From CAVSUR01 sp052143655 (GTDB lineage Bacteria; Actinomycetota; Actinomycetes; Streptosporangiales; Streptosporangiaceae): a stretch of DNA of 11,749 bases. A model generated the notes under the pieces. That model had not been told where the DNA came from. It made no database searches and saw only the letters and a program-made list of their open reading frames with translations. Both the position numbers and the translations under genes were made by a program. The stretch spans positions 1 to 11,749 of the forward strand of contig JBKQSL010000511.1 in NCBI GenBank assembly GCA_052143655.1. Direction: 5' to 3'. Shown here piece by piece: positions 1 to 6,662 of this stretch (the first letter of the stretch is position 1; every line of letters begins with the position of its first letter).

Positions 1-2
1 CC

Positions 3-653
3 GCGTTCGTGGACACGGCCCAGACGGCGGACCTGGTCACCTTCGACGGCACCCGGCCCGTTGCCACGCTGCTGCCGGTGATCTGGGAGCGGCCCGCCGA
101 CGGCCCGCAGGAGACGGCAGGCGAGCCGGGGGAGCCGGGCGAGTACGGCCGGCTCCTCGGCCACCTGGCCCGGGCCAACCCGCAGTGGCAGACCGCGCAG
201 CCCGGCGCGCAGGCGCTGGCGATCGTGCGCGGCCCTGACGCCTACATCTCCCCGTCGTGGTACCCGAGCACGGCCGAGCACGGCCGGATGGTCCCCACCT
301 GGAACTACCAGGAAGTTCACCTGACCGGCACGGTCACGTTCCACCAGGACGCCGGGTGGCTGCGCGACATGGTGACCCGGCTGACGCAGCGGCACGAGGA
401 CTTCCGGCCGGACCCGTGGACAGTGACCGGCGCGCCGGCGAAGTACGTCGAGGGGCAACTCAAGGCGATCGTGGGCGTGGAGCTGGCGATCTCGCAGGTC
501 GAGGCCAAGGACAAGCTCGGCCAGAACCGCAGCACCGCCGATCAGGCCGGCGCGGCGGCAGGGCTGCGCGGCGAGCCCGGCCAGGGCGCCGCGGCCATCT
601 CCGGCCTGATGGCCGGGCTGGCCGCCGCACGGGGGTCGGATAACGGCGATTAG
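3..653 (+). CDS. PaiB family FMN-binding regulator, 5' partial
   Basis: The frame is open to the left edge of the window (Ala-Phe precede the GTG at 9), so the true start lies outside and roughly the first 10-15 residues are missing. Seen: the split-barrel opening with ATLLPVIWE, then GHLARANPQW, YISPSWYPS, VPTWNYQEVHLTG, a KYVEGQLKAIVGVEL segment and KDKLGQNRS. These are the landmarks of the PaiB/FMN-binding split-barrel family (about 205-215 residues). Known of the family: Bacillus PaiB is a negative regulator of sporulation and protease genes, and actinobacterial members are usually single genes of unknown target. Inference: cytoplasmic flavin- or nucleotide-binding protein. The tail after the conserved part is Gly/Ala-rich. 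The family is secure; the biological role is not. Confidence 0.9.
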   Translation, partial: AFVDTAQTADLVTFDGTRPVATLLPVIWERPADGPQETAGEPGEPGEYGRLLGHLARANPQWQTAQPGAQALAIVRGPDAYISPSWYPSTAEHGRMVPTWNYQEVHLTGTVTFHQDAGWLRDMVTRLTQRHEDFRPDPWTVTGAPAKYVEGQLKAIVGVELAISQVEAKDKLGQNRSTADQAGAAAGLRGEPGQGAAAISGLMAGLAAARGSDNGD

Positions 654-770
654 CCGCCCGATTGCCGCGAATCACCGTCCGTCCCGGCGCCGGCTTCCGG
701 CGCTGGAGTTGCCAGTGCCGGCGTGTGAGGGCGGGACCGCGAGGACTGCACGGACGAGAAGCTGGACCTG

Positions 771-788
771 CCGGTCACCAATGACCGG
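771..788. terminator. Hairpin between paiB-like gene and marR
   Basis: CCGGTCA and TGACCGG form a perfect 7-bp stem around a CCAA loop, about 118 nt after the paiB-like stop. There is no T-tract, which is common for actinobacterial terminators. It could also be chance. The rest of 654-887 shows no convincing coding signal. Confidence 0.35.
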
Positions 789-840
789 AGCGCGCATCAG
801 GAATCGTGCCATGGCCCCTGTTCGTGGTGTCCTGCCAGCG

Positions 841-871
841 GCCTGACGCCGCCGGGCGGGCCAGGTCAGGC
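841..871. terminator. Inverted repeat downstream of marR
   Basis: GCCTGAC (841-847) and GTCAGGC (865-871) are perfect 7-bp arms around a 17-base G+C-rich spacer, 17 nt past the marR stop on the minus strand. The position between convergent genes suits a terminator. There is no T-run, so the call is tentative. Confidence 0.35.
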
Positions 872-887
872 GGCGGGTGCGTGCTGC

Positions 888-1532
888 TTACCGCAGGGCG
901 CTGGCGCCTGGGCGGGTCCAGCCGGTCTCCCCGGCTTCCGGGCCGCCGTCGCGGGCGGTGCCGTCCGCCCCGTCCTCGTCGGTGCCGTCGCAGCTCTCGC
1001 CCTCGGCAGCGGCGCAGTCGCCGGCCAGCGGGATGCCGCCGACATCAGCCGCGGCGAGCTGGGCGGCCCGCTCGGCGCAGCCGCCGGCGATGATGGCCGC
1101 GCTGATCTGTCGCAGCTGCGTTACCTGCTCGCGGCTGAGCAGGTCGATGAGCGAGCGGCGGACCTGCTCGACGTGCCCGGGCGCGGCTGCGGTCAGCGCG
1201 GCGAGCCCCGCGTCGGTCAGCTGGGCGATCTGGCCGCGCCGGTCGGTCGGGCAGCTGAGCCGGCTGACCCAGCCACGCTCCTCCAGCCGGGCCACCGCGT
1301 GCGACAGCCTGCTCTTGCTGGACGTGGAGGCCTCCGCCAGCTGACTCATCCGCAGTGCATGGCCCGGCGCCTCGGACAGCCGCACGAGGATCTCGTAGTA
1401 CCCGTGCGGGAGCGAGGAATCGTGCATGAGCTGCCCGTCCACGGTGCTGAACAGCGTGTGGCACGCAGCCAGGAACATCCGCCAGGTGGCCTGCTCCTCG
1501 GCGGAGAGCCAGCGCGGCCGCGGTGCGGTCAT
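888..1532 (-). CDS. MarR family transcriptional regulator
   Basis: The protein has 214 residues. Residues about 17-140 give the MarR fold: a dimerisation helix, then a winged helix around 50-110 (LRMSQLAEASTSSKSRLSHA recognition region) with the wing at CPTDRRGQIAQLT (94-106). After about residue 160 there is an unusual acidic Gly/Asp/Glu-rich tail of roughly 50 residues, longer than normal for a 140-170-residue family. Cysteines lie at 24, 94, 152, 173 and 181; C94 sits in the wing, but redox sensing is only a possibility. ATG at 1530-1532 begins the alignable part and has no clear ribosome site, so it may be leaderless. It is divergent from yceI across a spacer with three related palindromic sites. 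It most likely represses yceI and itself; the ligand is unknown. Confidence 0.9.
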   Translation of the reverse strand: MTAPRPRWLSAEEQATWRMFLAACHTLFSTVDGQLMHDSSLPHGYYEILVRLSEAPGHALRMSQLAEASTSSKSRLSHAVARLEERGWVSRLSCPTDRRGQIAQLTDAGLAALTAAAPGHVEQVRRSLIDLLSREQVTQLRQISAAIIAGGCAERAAQLAAADVGGIPLAGDCAAAEGESCDGTDEDGADGTARDGGPEAGETGWTRPGASALR

Positions 1533-1549
1533 GCTGCTAACATACCCGA

Positions 1550-1628
1550 TTTGGTTGAGCGTTTAACATGCCGGTTTGGTTGAGCGCTTGACAATCGGGC
1601 GGCAGCGCGATAATAATTGAGTGTTCAA
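1550..1628. promoter_or_regulatory. Three-site MarR operator array
   Basis: Three related 12-mers occur: TTGAGCGTTTAA (1555-1566), TTGAGCGCTTGA (1580-1591) and TTGAGTGTTCAA (1617-1628). The last is a perfect TTGA-N4-TCAA palindrome; each of the others is one base off. The first two also share an upstream TTTGG, making a direct repeat with a 25-bp offset. TTGA/TCAA half-sites are typical of MarR operators (family knowledge). Site 2 overlaps the yceI -35, site 3 sits at the expected transcription start, and site 1 lies next to the marR start. Inference: autoregulation plus repression of yceI. Confidence 0.7.
1588..1616 (+). promoter_or_regulatory. yceI promoter, near-consensus sigma70 type
   Basis: A perfect TTGACA -35 (1588-1593) is followed by a 17-nt spacer and TAATAA (1611-1616); AATAAT at 18 nt is an alternative register. 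This is unusually strong for such a G+C-rich genome and fits a promoter that is kept off by the overlapping MarR-type sites. Confidence 0.7.
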
Positions 1629-1669
1629 CCACAGACGTTTCCCCTTCCGCACAGCACGTTGGAGCAGCT

Positions 1670-2233
1670 ATGACCGCAGACACGACCGCGACGACGATCC
1701 CTGGCTACGTGGCCGGCACCTGGGCGATTGACCCGGTGCACTCCGAGGTGGGCTTCTCGGTCCGGCACATGATGGTCAGCAAGGTGCGCGGCCGGTTCAC
1801 CACCTTCTCCGGCAAGATCGTCACCGCCCCGAGCCTGCTGGACTCCTCGGTGACCGCGGAGATCGACCTGGCCTCGATCAACACCGGCAATGAGCAGCGC
1901 GACGGCCACATCCGCTCGGCTGACTTCTTCGAGGTCGAGACCTACCCGACGATGACCTACCGGTCAGCCGGCGTGCGTGCCGACGGCGGCGACTTCGTGC
2001 TGGAGGGCGAGCTCACCCTCAAGGGCGTGACCCGCAGTGTCCCGCTGAAGCTGGAGCTCAACGGCTTCGGCCCCGACGCCTACGGCGGCACCCGGGCCGG
2101 ATTCACCGCCACCGGCGAGATCAACCGCCGTGACTTCAACGTCAACTTCAGCGCTCCGATGGAGACCGGTGGCGCTGTGGTCGCCGACAAGGTGACCCTG
2201 CACCTAGAGATCGAGGCCGTGCTCGAGGCCTGA
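1670..2233 (+). CDS. YceI family lipocalin-like protein
   Basis: The protein has 187 residues, normal for the family. Seen: GTWAIDPVHSEVGFSVRHMM (16-35), then VRGRFTTFSG, EIDLASINTGNEQRDGHIRS, ADFFEVETYPTMTY, the GELTLKGVTRSVPL strand and INRRDFNVNF near the end. This is the full YceI eight-strand barrel. The ATG at 1670 has GGAG (1661-1664) five bases ahead. There is no signal peptide, so unlike proteobacterial periplasmic YceI this one is probably cytoplasmic, as is usual for actinobacterial members. Known of the family: the barrel binds polyisoprenoid or amphiphilic ligands in structurally studied members. Divergent MarR and operator sites suggest ligand- or stress-induced expression. The ligand cannot be read from the sequence. 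Confidence 0.93.
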   Translation: MTADTTATTIPGYVAGTWAIDPVHSEVGFSVRHMMVSKVRGRFTTFSGKIVTAPSLLDSSVTAEIDLASINTGNEQRDGHIRSADFFEVETYPTMTYRSAGVRADGGDFVLEGELTLKGVTRSVPLKLELNGFGPDAYGGTRAGFTATGEINRRDFNVNFSAPMETGGAVVADKVTLHLEIEAVLEA

Positions 2234-2249
2234 CCTGGCGCTTCGCGGC

Positions 2250-2291
2250 GACGGCCGCGGCGGACGGGACAACCCGGCCGCCGCGGCCGTC
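2250..2291 (+). terminator. Strong hairpin terminator after yceI
   Basis: A perfect 14-bp stem (2250-2263 with 2278-2291) continues, after one mismatch, into four more pairs (CGGG/CCCG) closed by an ACAA loop. It begins 17 nt after the yceI stop. There is no T-tract, as for many actinobacterial terminators. It isolates yceI from the lipoprotein gene. Confidence 0.75.
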
Positions 2292-2372
2292 GGCGTGCGG
2301 GCCAGCCGGACTATCGTGGGCGCCGTTCCCTGGACCCTGTCGCACGAGCCGGAACGAGGAGCAGTCGCAGCC

Positions 2373-3062
2373 ATGACGCGAATCCCGGTGCCCCAGCCGG
2401 CGAGTGGGCCGCGCGCAGCCCGGGGGAGCGGCCGCCGGTCCGGTTCCTGTGACCCGCGGCACTCCGGCCGGTGCGGCGGGCAGGACGCCAACGGCCGGGG
2501 CGGTCGGTTGGGCCGGGGCAGCGGACAGAGCGGTTGGGTCGGCCGGGTCGTCCGGGCCGGCCGGGGCAGCCGTGCGCGCGACGCGGGCCGGCGGCTGGCA
2601 GCCGTGCTGCTGGCTGCTGCCGCCGCGTGCGGGCTCGTGGCATGTGGCGGCGCCGCCGCCGCCGGGCGGCCGTCGTACGACATCCGGGTCACCGCCATCC
2701 GCGGCCTGGGCCGAGTGCTGACCGACGGCAGCGGCTACACCTTGTACATGTACGTGCCCGATCACCGGGGCCGCTCCGTGTGCTACCACGCCTGCGCCAG
2801 CCAGTGGCCGCCGCTGCTGCTGCCACCCGGTGTCCGCTACGCCCAGGCGGGCCCGGGTGTGCGGGCTGCCCTGCTCGGGACCACGACGCGGGCCGGCGGC
2901 GCGCTCCAGGTGACCTACGGCAAGTGGCCCCTCTACCGCTACGTCTCAGACATCCGCCCAGGCCAGGCCACCGGCCAGGCCGAGAACATGGGACTGTGGT
3001 ATGTGCTCTCGCCGGACGGGTCCGTCGACCGCCGTCCGCTGCCCGGCTCGGCGGGTAACTGA
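2373..3062 (+). CDS. Lipoprotein with two COG4315-type secreted repeats
   Basis: The protein has 229 residues from ATG 2373, which has GAGGAG 11 nt upstream. The hydrophobic stretch LAAVLLAAAAACGLVAC ends in a lipobox LVAC with Cys91, so the mature protein should be a lipid-anchored outer-face protein. Residues 113-148 (LTDGSGYTLYMY, C137 and C141, QWPPLLL) and 168-214 (ALQVTYGKWPLYRYVSDIRPGQATGQ, GLWYVL) are two copies of the 'secreted repeat of unknown function' (Lipoprotein_15/COG4315). Odd: about 75 low-complexity Arg/Gly-rich residues precede the signal peptide, much longer than normal. Either the extension is real or the true start is internal (TTG or GTG codons nearer the hydrophobic stretch). 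The biochemical role is unknown. The next gene starts one base after the stop, so the pair is likely co-translated. Confidence 0.8.
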   Translation: MTRIPVPQPASGPRAARGSGRRSGSCDPRHSGRCGGQDANGRGGRLGRGSGQSGWVGRVVRAGRGSRARDAGRRLAAVLLAAAAACGLVACGGAAAAGRPSYDIRVTAIRGLGRVLTDGSGYTLYMYVPDHRGRSVCYHACASQWPPLLLPPGVRYAQAGPGVRAALLGTTTRAGGALQVTYGKWPLYRYVSDIRPGQATGQAENMGLWYVLSPDGSVDRRPLPGSAGN

Positions 3063-3063
3063 G

Positions 3064-3684
3064 ATGGCTGTGCTGCCTGGCGACGAGATTCCTGGCGAGG
3101 GACTTCCCGCGCAGGGGCCTTCTGTCGCGGGGCTTCCTGGCGGCGGACCTGCCGGCGGCGGTGCTCCCGGCGGCGGTGCTCCCGGCGGCGACGGCCTTGA
3201 AGTCCGCCCGGCGGCGGCTGGTGAGCTGGCCGAGATAGGCCGGCTCCGGGTAGCCGCTTACCTGGCGGGCGGGCACCTGGCACCGTCTTCGCCCTACCTG
3301 AGCACGCTCGCCGCGCTCGGCACCACCGGCGACGGCGAGATCCTCGTCGCGGCCGGCAACGGAAAGATACTCGGCACGGTCGTCCTGCAGACCTGGCCGC
3401 ACGCCGCCGAGATCGTCACTGGGCCGGAGGAAGCGGAAATCCGGGCCCTGGCGGTGGCGCCGGACGGCCAGGGCCGCGGCGTCGGCACGGCCCTGCTGCG
3501 CGCGCTCATCCTCCGGGCCGGCCAGCTGGGCATCCGGCATCTGGTGCTGTCCACGCAGGAAGACATGCGAGCGGCGCAGCGGATGTACCAGCGGGCTGGC
3601 TTCCGGCGGCTGCCCGACCGCGACTGGTCGCCAGTGCCGGGCAAGATCCTGCGCGTCTACGGCCTCCGGCTGCCGGCCGGGTAG
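3064..3684 (+). CDS. GNAT family N-acetyltransferase
   Basis: The protein has 206 residues from ATG 3064, one base after the lipoprotein stop. The GNAT domain starts near residue 44 (GLEVRPAAAGELAEIGRLR). The acetyl-CoA motif is VAPDGQGRGVGTALL (131-145, the Q-x-x-G-x-G loop at 136-141), and MYQRAGFRR (174-182) is motif B. Residues 23-43 are a Gly/Pro/Ala linker built partly from a 15-bp tandem repeat. It transfers an acetyl group from acetyl-CoA to an amine; the acceptor is unknown. Coupling to a surface lipoprotein is conserved spacing, not proof of joint function. It converges on copA with only 21 bases between the stops. Confidence 0.88.
   Translation: MAVLPGDEIPGEGLPAQGPSVAGLPGGGPAGGGAPGGGAPGGDGLEVRPAAAGELAEIGRLRVAAYLAGGHLAPSSPYLSTLAALGTTGDGEILVAAGNGKILGTVVLQTWPHAAEIVTGPEEAEIRALAVAPDGQGRGVGTALLRALILRAGQLGIRHLVLSTQEDMRAAQRMYQRAGFRRLPDRDWSPVPGKILRVYGLRLPAG
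3153..3182 (+). repeat. 15-bp tandem duplication in GNAT linker
   Basis: CGGCGGCGGTGCTCC occurs twice head to tail (3153-3167 and 3168-3182), and part of a third unit follows. It stays in frame and lengthens the Gly-Gly-Gly-Ala-Pro linker. Confidence 0.85.
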
Positions 3685-3705
3685 GCCAGTGCGCCGGGAG
3701 CGGAT

Positions 3706-6168
3706 TCAGGCCCGGGTGCTGCCGGCCGCCACGCGGGATGCCCGGCCCGCCCGGGACGCGCCGGGACCGGGGACCGAGACGGGCAGGCGGCGCAGCCGCA
3801 GGCTGTTCCACACCACGAACGCCGAGGACAGGGTCATGGCCGCCGCGGCGATCAGCGGGTTGAGCAGCCCGATCGCCGCGAGCGGAACTGCCGCGAAGTT
3901 GTAGCCGAATGCCCAGCCCAGGTTCTGCCGGATCGTCCGGAAGGTGCCGCGGGCCAGCCGGATCGCCTCCGGCACGATCATCAGGTCGTCGCGCAGCAGG
4001 ATCACGTCGGCGGCGCTCATCGCCACGTCGGTCCCCGAGCCCAGCGCCAGGCCCAGGCTGGCGGCGGCGAGCGCCGGGCCGTCGTTGACCCCGTCGCCGA
4101 CCATCGCCACGCAGCGGCCCTGCGCCCGCAGCCCGCTGATCACGGCGGCCTTGTCGGACGGCAGCGCCCCGGCGATCACCTCGTCCACCCCGGCGGCCGC
4201 GCCGACAGCCCGTGCGGTGGCCTCGTTGTCGCCGGTCAGCAGCACGCTCCGCAGGCCAAGCCGGCGCAGCTCGGCGACTGCGCCCGCTGCCGACGGCTTC
4301 ACCGTGTCGGCGACCGCCAGCACGCCGCGGACCTGCCCATCCCATCCGGCCAGCACCGTGGTCCAGCCTGCCTGCTCCCACTGCGCGGCCTGCTGCGCCA
4401 GCTCGGCGGGCACCGTGAAACCGCCCTCGCGCAGCAGCCGCTCGCGGCCGATCGTCACCTCGCGGCTGTCGACAGTGCCGCTGTCGACAGTGCCGCGGGC
4501 GCCGAGCCCGGCCAGGGCCGCGAACCTGTCCGCCATCGGCAGCTCGCCGGCCTCCGTCCGGGCCGCGGCGGTGATCGCGGCGGCGACCGCGTGCTCGGAC
4601 GCCTGCTCCACCGACCCGGCGCAGCGCAGCAGATCGGCGCGGCTGACGCCGGGCGCAGGCAGCACCCCGGTCAGCGCCATCCGGCCGGTGGTGACGGTGC
4701 CGGTCTTGTCCAGCACCACGGTGTCGATCGACCGGGACGACTCCAGCGCCTGGTAGCCCTTGATGAAGATGCCCAGCTGCGCGCCCCGCCCGCACGCCAC
4801 CACCAGCGCGGCCGGGGTAGCCAGGCCGAGCGCGCAGGGGCAGGCGATGATCAGCACGGCCAGCGCGGCGCTGACCGCCTGCTCGGCCGGGCTCCCGGCG
4901 ATCAGCCAGCCGGCCAGCGTCAGCGCGGCCATGGCCAGCACCGCGGGGACGAAGACGCCCGAGACCCGGTCGGCCAGCCGCTGGATCGCGGCCTTCTGCG
5001 CCTGCGCCTGCTCGACGAGCCGGATCAGGTGAGCCAGCTGGGTATCCTCGCCCACCTTGACCGCGCGGACGATCAGCCGGCCGGTGAGCACGACGGTGCC
5101 GCCGATCACCGTGTCGCCGGCGATCACGTCGGCCGGCACCGACTCGCCGGTCATCATGGCGCGGTCCACCGCCGACTCGCCGAACAGCACCTCGCCGTCG
5201 GCGGCGATCGTCTCGCCCGGCCGCACCACGAACTGCTGGCCGGCCCGCAGCTGCGCGACCGGGATGCGCTGCTCGGTGCCGTCCGCGGCCAGCACGCACA
5301 CGTCGCTGGCCGCGGTCGCGGCCAGCTCGCGCATCGCGTCCCCGGCCGACCGGCGCGCCCTGGCCTCGAAGAACCGCCCGGCCAGCAGGAACGTGGTGAC
5401 CGACGCCGCCACCTCCAGGTAGATGCCGCCGCCGGAGTGGTGGATGAGCTCGTCGAACCCGCTGCCGCCCGCCCGGCCCGCGTCGAGGAAGAACATGGCA
5501 TAGATCGACCAGCCGCAGGCAGCGGTGATGCCGAGCGAGACCAGCGTGTCCATCATCAGCGTGCCGTGCCGAAGCCCGCGCAGCGCCGCGGCGTGGAACG
5601 GCCAGGCGGCCCACAGCGCGACCGGCGCGGCCAGCGCGACCAGCACCCACTGCCAGCCGGGGAACCGGAAGCTCGGGAACAGCGACAGCGCCACCGAGAC
5701 GTCGGACAGCGGGATGAAGAAGACCAGCGCCAGGATGAGCCGGCGGCGCAGGTAGTCGGCCCGTGCACCGTCCGCGCGCTGGTCCTCGCCAGCGCTGCCC
5801 GGCGCCGCGGGCCTGATCTCGGCCGCCCCGTAGCCGGTCTGCTCGACCACCCCGATCAGCATCTGCGGCGTGACCCCGGCCGGGACGCTGACGCTGGCCC
5901 GCTCGGTGGCGAAGTTCACGGTGGCGTGCACGTCGTCCAGCCGGTTCAGCTTCTTCTCGATCCGCGCCGCGCACGCGGCACAGGTCATGCCCGTCAGCGA
6001 GAGCTCAATCTGATGCCCGCCGGACCGCGGCTGGTGCGCGGGCGGCGGGGACCCGGGGTCCAGCAGCCCGGCTGCCTTGGGCCGGGTCGCCTCAGGTCCG
6101 GCCGTCCGGGCGTCCCGGGCTGGCTCTGGTGCTCCCGGCGAGCCGCTGACCAGCGAAGTCGACGACAT
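3706..6168 (-). CDS. copA: CopA-type Cu(I)-exporting P1B ATPase
   Basis: The protein has 820 residues from ATG 6166-6168, with GGGAGGG about 12 nt upstream; an earlier in-frame ATG at 6363 would overlap copZ. One heavy-metal domain carries MTCAAC (61-66, Cys63 and Cys66). The actuator TGES is at 340-343, the transmembrane CPC at 443-445, DKTGT at 487-491, TGDN at 645-648 and GDGVNDGPA at 691-699. Late helices contain YN (756-757) and MTLSS (778-782), the residues that mark Cu(I) specificity in P1B-1 pumps. It exports Cu(I) across the membrane using ATP. The nucleotide-domain motif is SEHA (524-527) instead of the usual SEHP. The first 50 residues are Pro/Gly-rich and poorly conserved. It is divergent from copZ and close to the metallothionein. 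Confidence 0.95.
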   Translation of the reverse strand: MSSTSLVSGSPGAPEPARDARTAGPEATRPKAAGLLDPGSPPPAHQPRSGGHQIELSLTGMTCAACAARIEKKLNRLDDVHATVNFATERASVSVPAGVTPQMLIGVVEQTGYGAAEIRPAAPGSAGEDQRADGARADYLRRRLILALVFFIPLSDVSVALSLFPSFRFPGWQWVLVALAAPVALWAAWPFHAAALRGLRHGTLMMDTLVSLGITAACGWSIYAMFFLDAGRAGGSGFDELIHHSGGGIYLEVAASVTTFLLAGRFFEARARRSAGDAMRELAATAASDVCVLAADGTEQRIPVAQLRAGQQFVVRPGETIAADGEVLFGESAVDRAMMTGESVPADVIAGDTVIGGTVVLTGRLIVRAVKVGEDTQLAHLIRLVEQAQAQKAAIQRLADRVSGVFVPAVLAMAALTLAGWLIAGSPAEQAVSAALAVLIIACPCALGLATPAALVVACGRGAQLGIFIKGYQALESSRSIDTVVLDKTGTVTTGRMALTGVLPAPGVSRADLLRCAGSVEQASEHAVAAAITAAARTEAGELPMADRFAALAGLGARGTVDSGTVDSREVTIGRERLLREGGFTVPAELAQQAAQWEQAGWTTVLAGWDGQVRGVLAVADTVKPSAAGAVAELRRLGLRSVLLTGDNEATARAVGAAAGVDEVIAGALPSDKAAVISGLRAQGRCVAMVGDGVNDGPALAAASLGLALGSGTDVAMSAADVILLRDDLMIVPEAIRLARGTFRTIRQNLGWAFGYNFAAVPLAAIGLLNPLIAAAAMTLSSAFVVWNSLRLRRLPVSVPGPGASRAGRASRVAAGSTRA
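4466..4495 (-). repeat. 15-bp tandem duplication within copA
   Basis: CTGTCGACAGTGCCG is repeated exactly (4466-4480, 4481-4495). On the copA strand it gives a doubled Gly-Thr-Val-Asp-Ser at residues about 559-568, inside the nucleotide-binding domain, with the frame kept. Confidence 0.9.
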
Positions 6169-6261
6169 CTGCGGGCTGAACCCTCCCTCGGCCGGCCGCC
6201 GGGCAGGCAGCGCTGTTGTCTCGCGGGCCGGACGACGCGGGCATGCCCGGCTGCCCGGAAT

Positions 6262-6291
6262 GCTACCCGCCCGCGCATTAGGGGTGGTAGC
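6262..6291. promoter_or_regulatory. Candidate copper-regulator site between copA and copZ
   Basis: Arms of 11 bp with two mismatches (GCTACCCGCCC and GGGGTGGTAGC) enclose eight bases. The TACCC and GGGGT cores resemble the longer CsoR operator form, but the spacing differs from the perfect site at 6592-6612. It lies just upstream of the copZ -10 box. It could instead be a simple hairpin. Confidence 0.35.
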
Positions 6292-6306
6292 CGCTGGCTG
6301 CGGCGA

Positions 6307-6312
6307 TACGAT
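6307..6312 (+). promoter_or_regulatory. copZ -10 box, leaderless transcript
   Basis: TACGAT ends six bases before the copZ ATG, so transcription would start at or next to the start codon. There is no Shine-Dalgarno sequence. Leaderless messages of this layout are common in actinomycetes. No clear -35 is visible. Confidence 0.6.
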
Positions 6313-6318
6313 TCTGGC

Positions 6319-6531
6319 ATGGGCCAGAGCACGATCACCGTCACCGGCATGAGCTGCGAGCACTGCGAGAAGGCGGTCCGCAGCGAGATCTCCGCCATCC
6401 CCGGCGTCAGCCAGGTGGACGTTGACGTGGCCGCTGGCCTGGTACGGATTACCGCAGACCCGCTGCCGGATCTGGCCGCGCTGCGCGCGGCCATCGAGGA
6501 AGCCGGATACGAGCTGGCCGCTCCGCAGTAG
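6319..6531 (+). CDS. copZ: CopZ-like heavy-metal (HMA) copper chaperone
   Basis: The protein has 70 residues and is a single ferredoxin-like metal-binding domain. The MSCEHC motif (11-16) supplies Cys13 and Cys16. The later segments AVRSEISAIPGVSQVDVDV and IEEAGYELA match the family's helix-strand pattern. The usual family length is 65-72. It binds Cu(I) in the cytoplasm and is expected to hand it to the N-terminal domain of CopA, encoded divergently 150 bp away. The ATG at 6319 is set by the start of the domain and by a -10 box giving a leaderless message. Binding of another soft metal such as Ag(I) is possible, but the Cu pump and CsoR-type site nearby favour copper. Confidence 0.92.
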   Translation: MGQSTITVTGMSCEHCEKAVRSEISAIPGVSQVDVDVAAGLVRITADPLPDLAALRAAIEEAGYELAAPQ

Positions 6532-6591
6532 CCCGGTCAGCGGCGAGGCTTTCCCCGGCTGGCGCCCGCTGGCCCGGATGTATCCCGGCGC

Positions 6592-6612
6592 CTATACCCT
6601 ACAGGGGTATAG
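6592..6612. promoter_or_regulatory. CsoR/RicR-type copper operator
   Basis: Perfect 8-bp arms CTATACCC and GGGTATAG surround TACAG, giving the TACCC-N5-GGGTA pattern of Cu(I)-sensing CsoR/RicR repressors. Its right arm overlaps a TATAGT -10 box (6608-6613) for the metallothionein gene. Bound apo-repressor would block transcription and Cu(I) would release it. The repressor gene is not in the window. Confidence 0.88.
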
Positions 6613-6613
6613 T
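6608..6613 (+). promoter_or_regulatory. Metallothionein promoter -10 box
   Basis: TATAGT sits inside the right arm of the copper operator, about 50 nt before the start codon. No good -35 hexamer is seen. Confidence 0.5.
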
Positions 6614-6662
6614 GTAAAAGCAGTGGCGCCGCCGGGCAACGACGAAGACGGGAATGATCACG

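Noticed and set aside
654..887. Possible small gene between the paiB-like gene and marR
   Set aside because: Short frames there have no ribosome site and irregular composition; only the two hairpins stand out.
2295..2372. Earlier in-frame start for the lipoprotein
   Set aside because: No ribosome site, lies just past the yceI hairpin, and would push the signal peptide even further from the N-terminus.
3506..5974. Very long open frame on the minus strand (822 codons) inside copA, and a long plus-strand frame at 4591-6318
   Set aside because: Both are Arg/Gly/Ala-rich shadows caused by high G+C; copA in its own frame carries every family motif.
6239..6248. Perfect palindrome GGGCATGCCC in the copA/copZ spacer
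   Set aside because: Ten bases in very G+C-rich DNA is near chance and does not match a known copper site.
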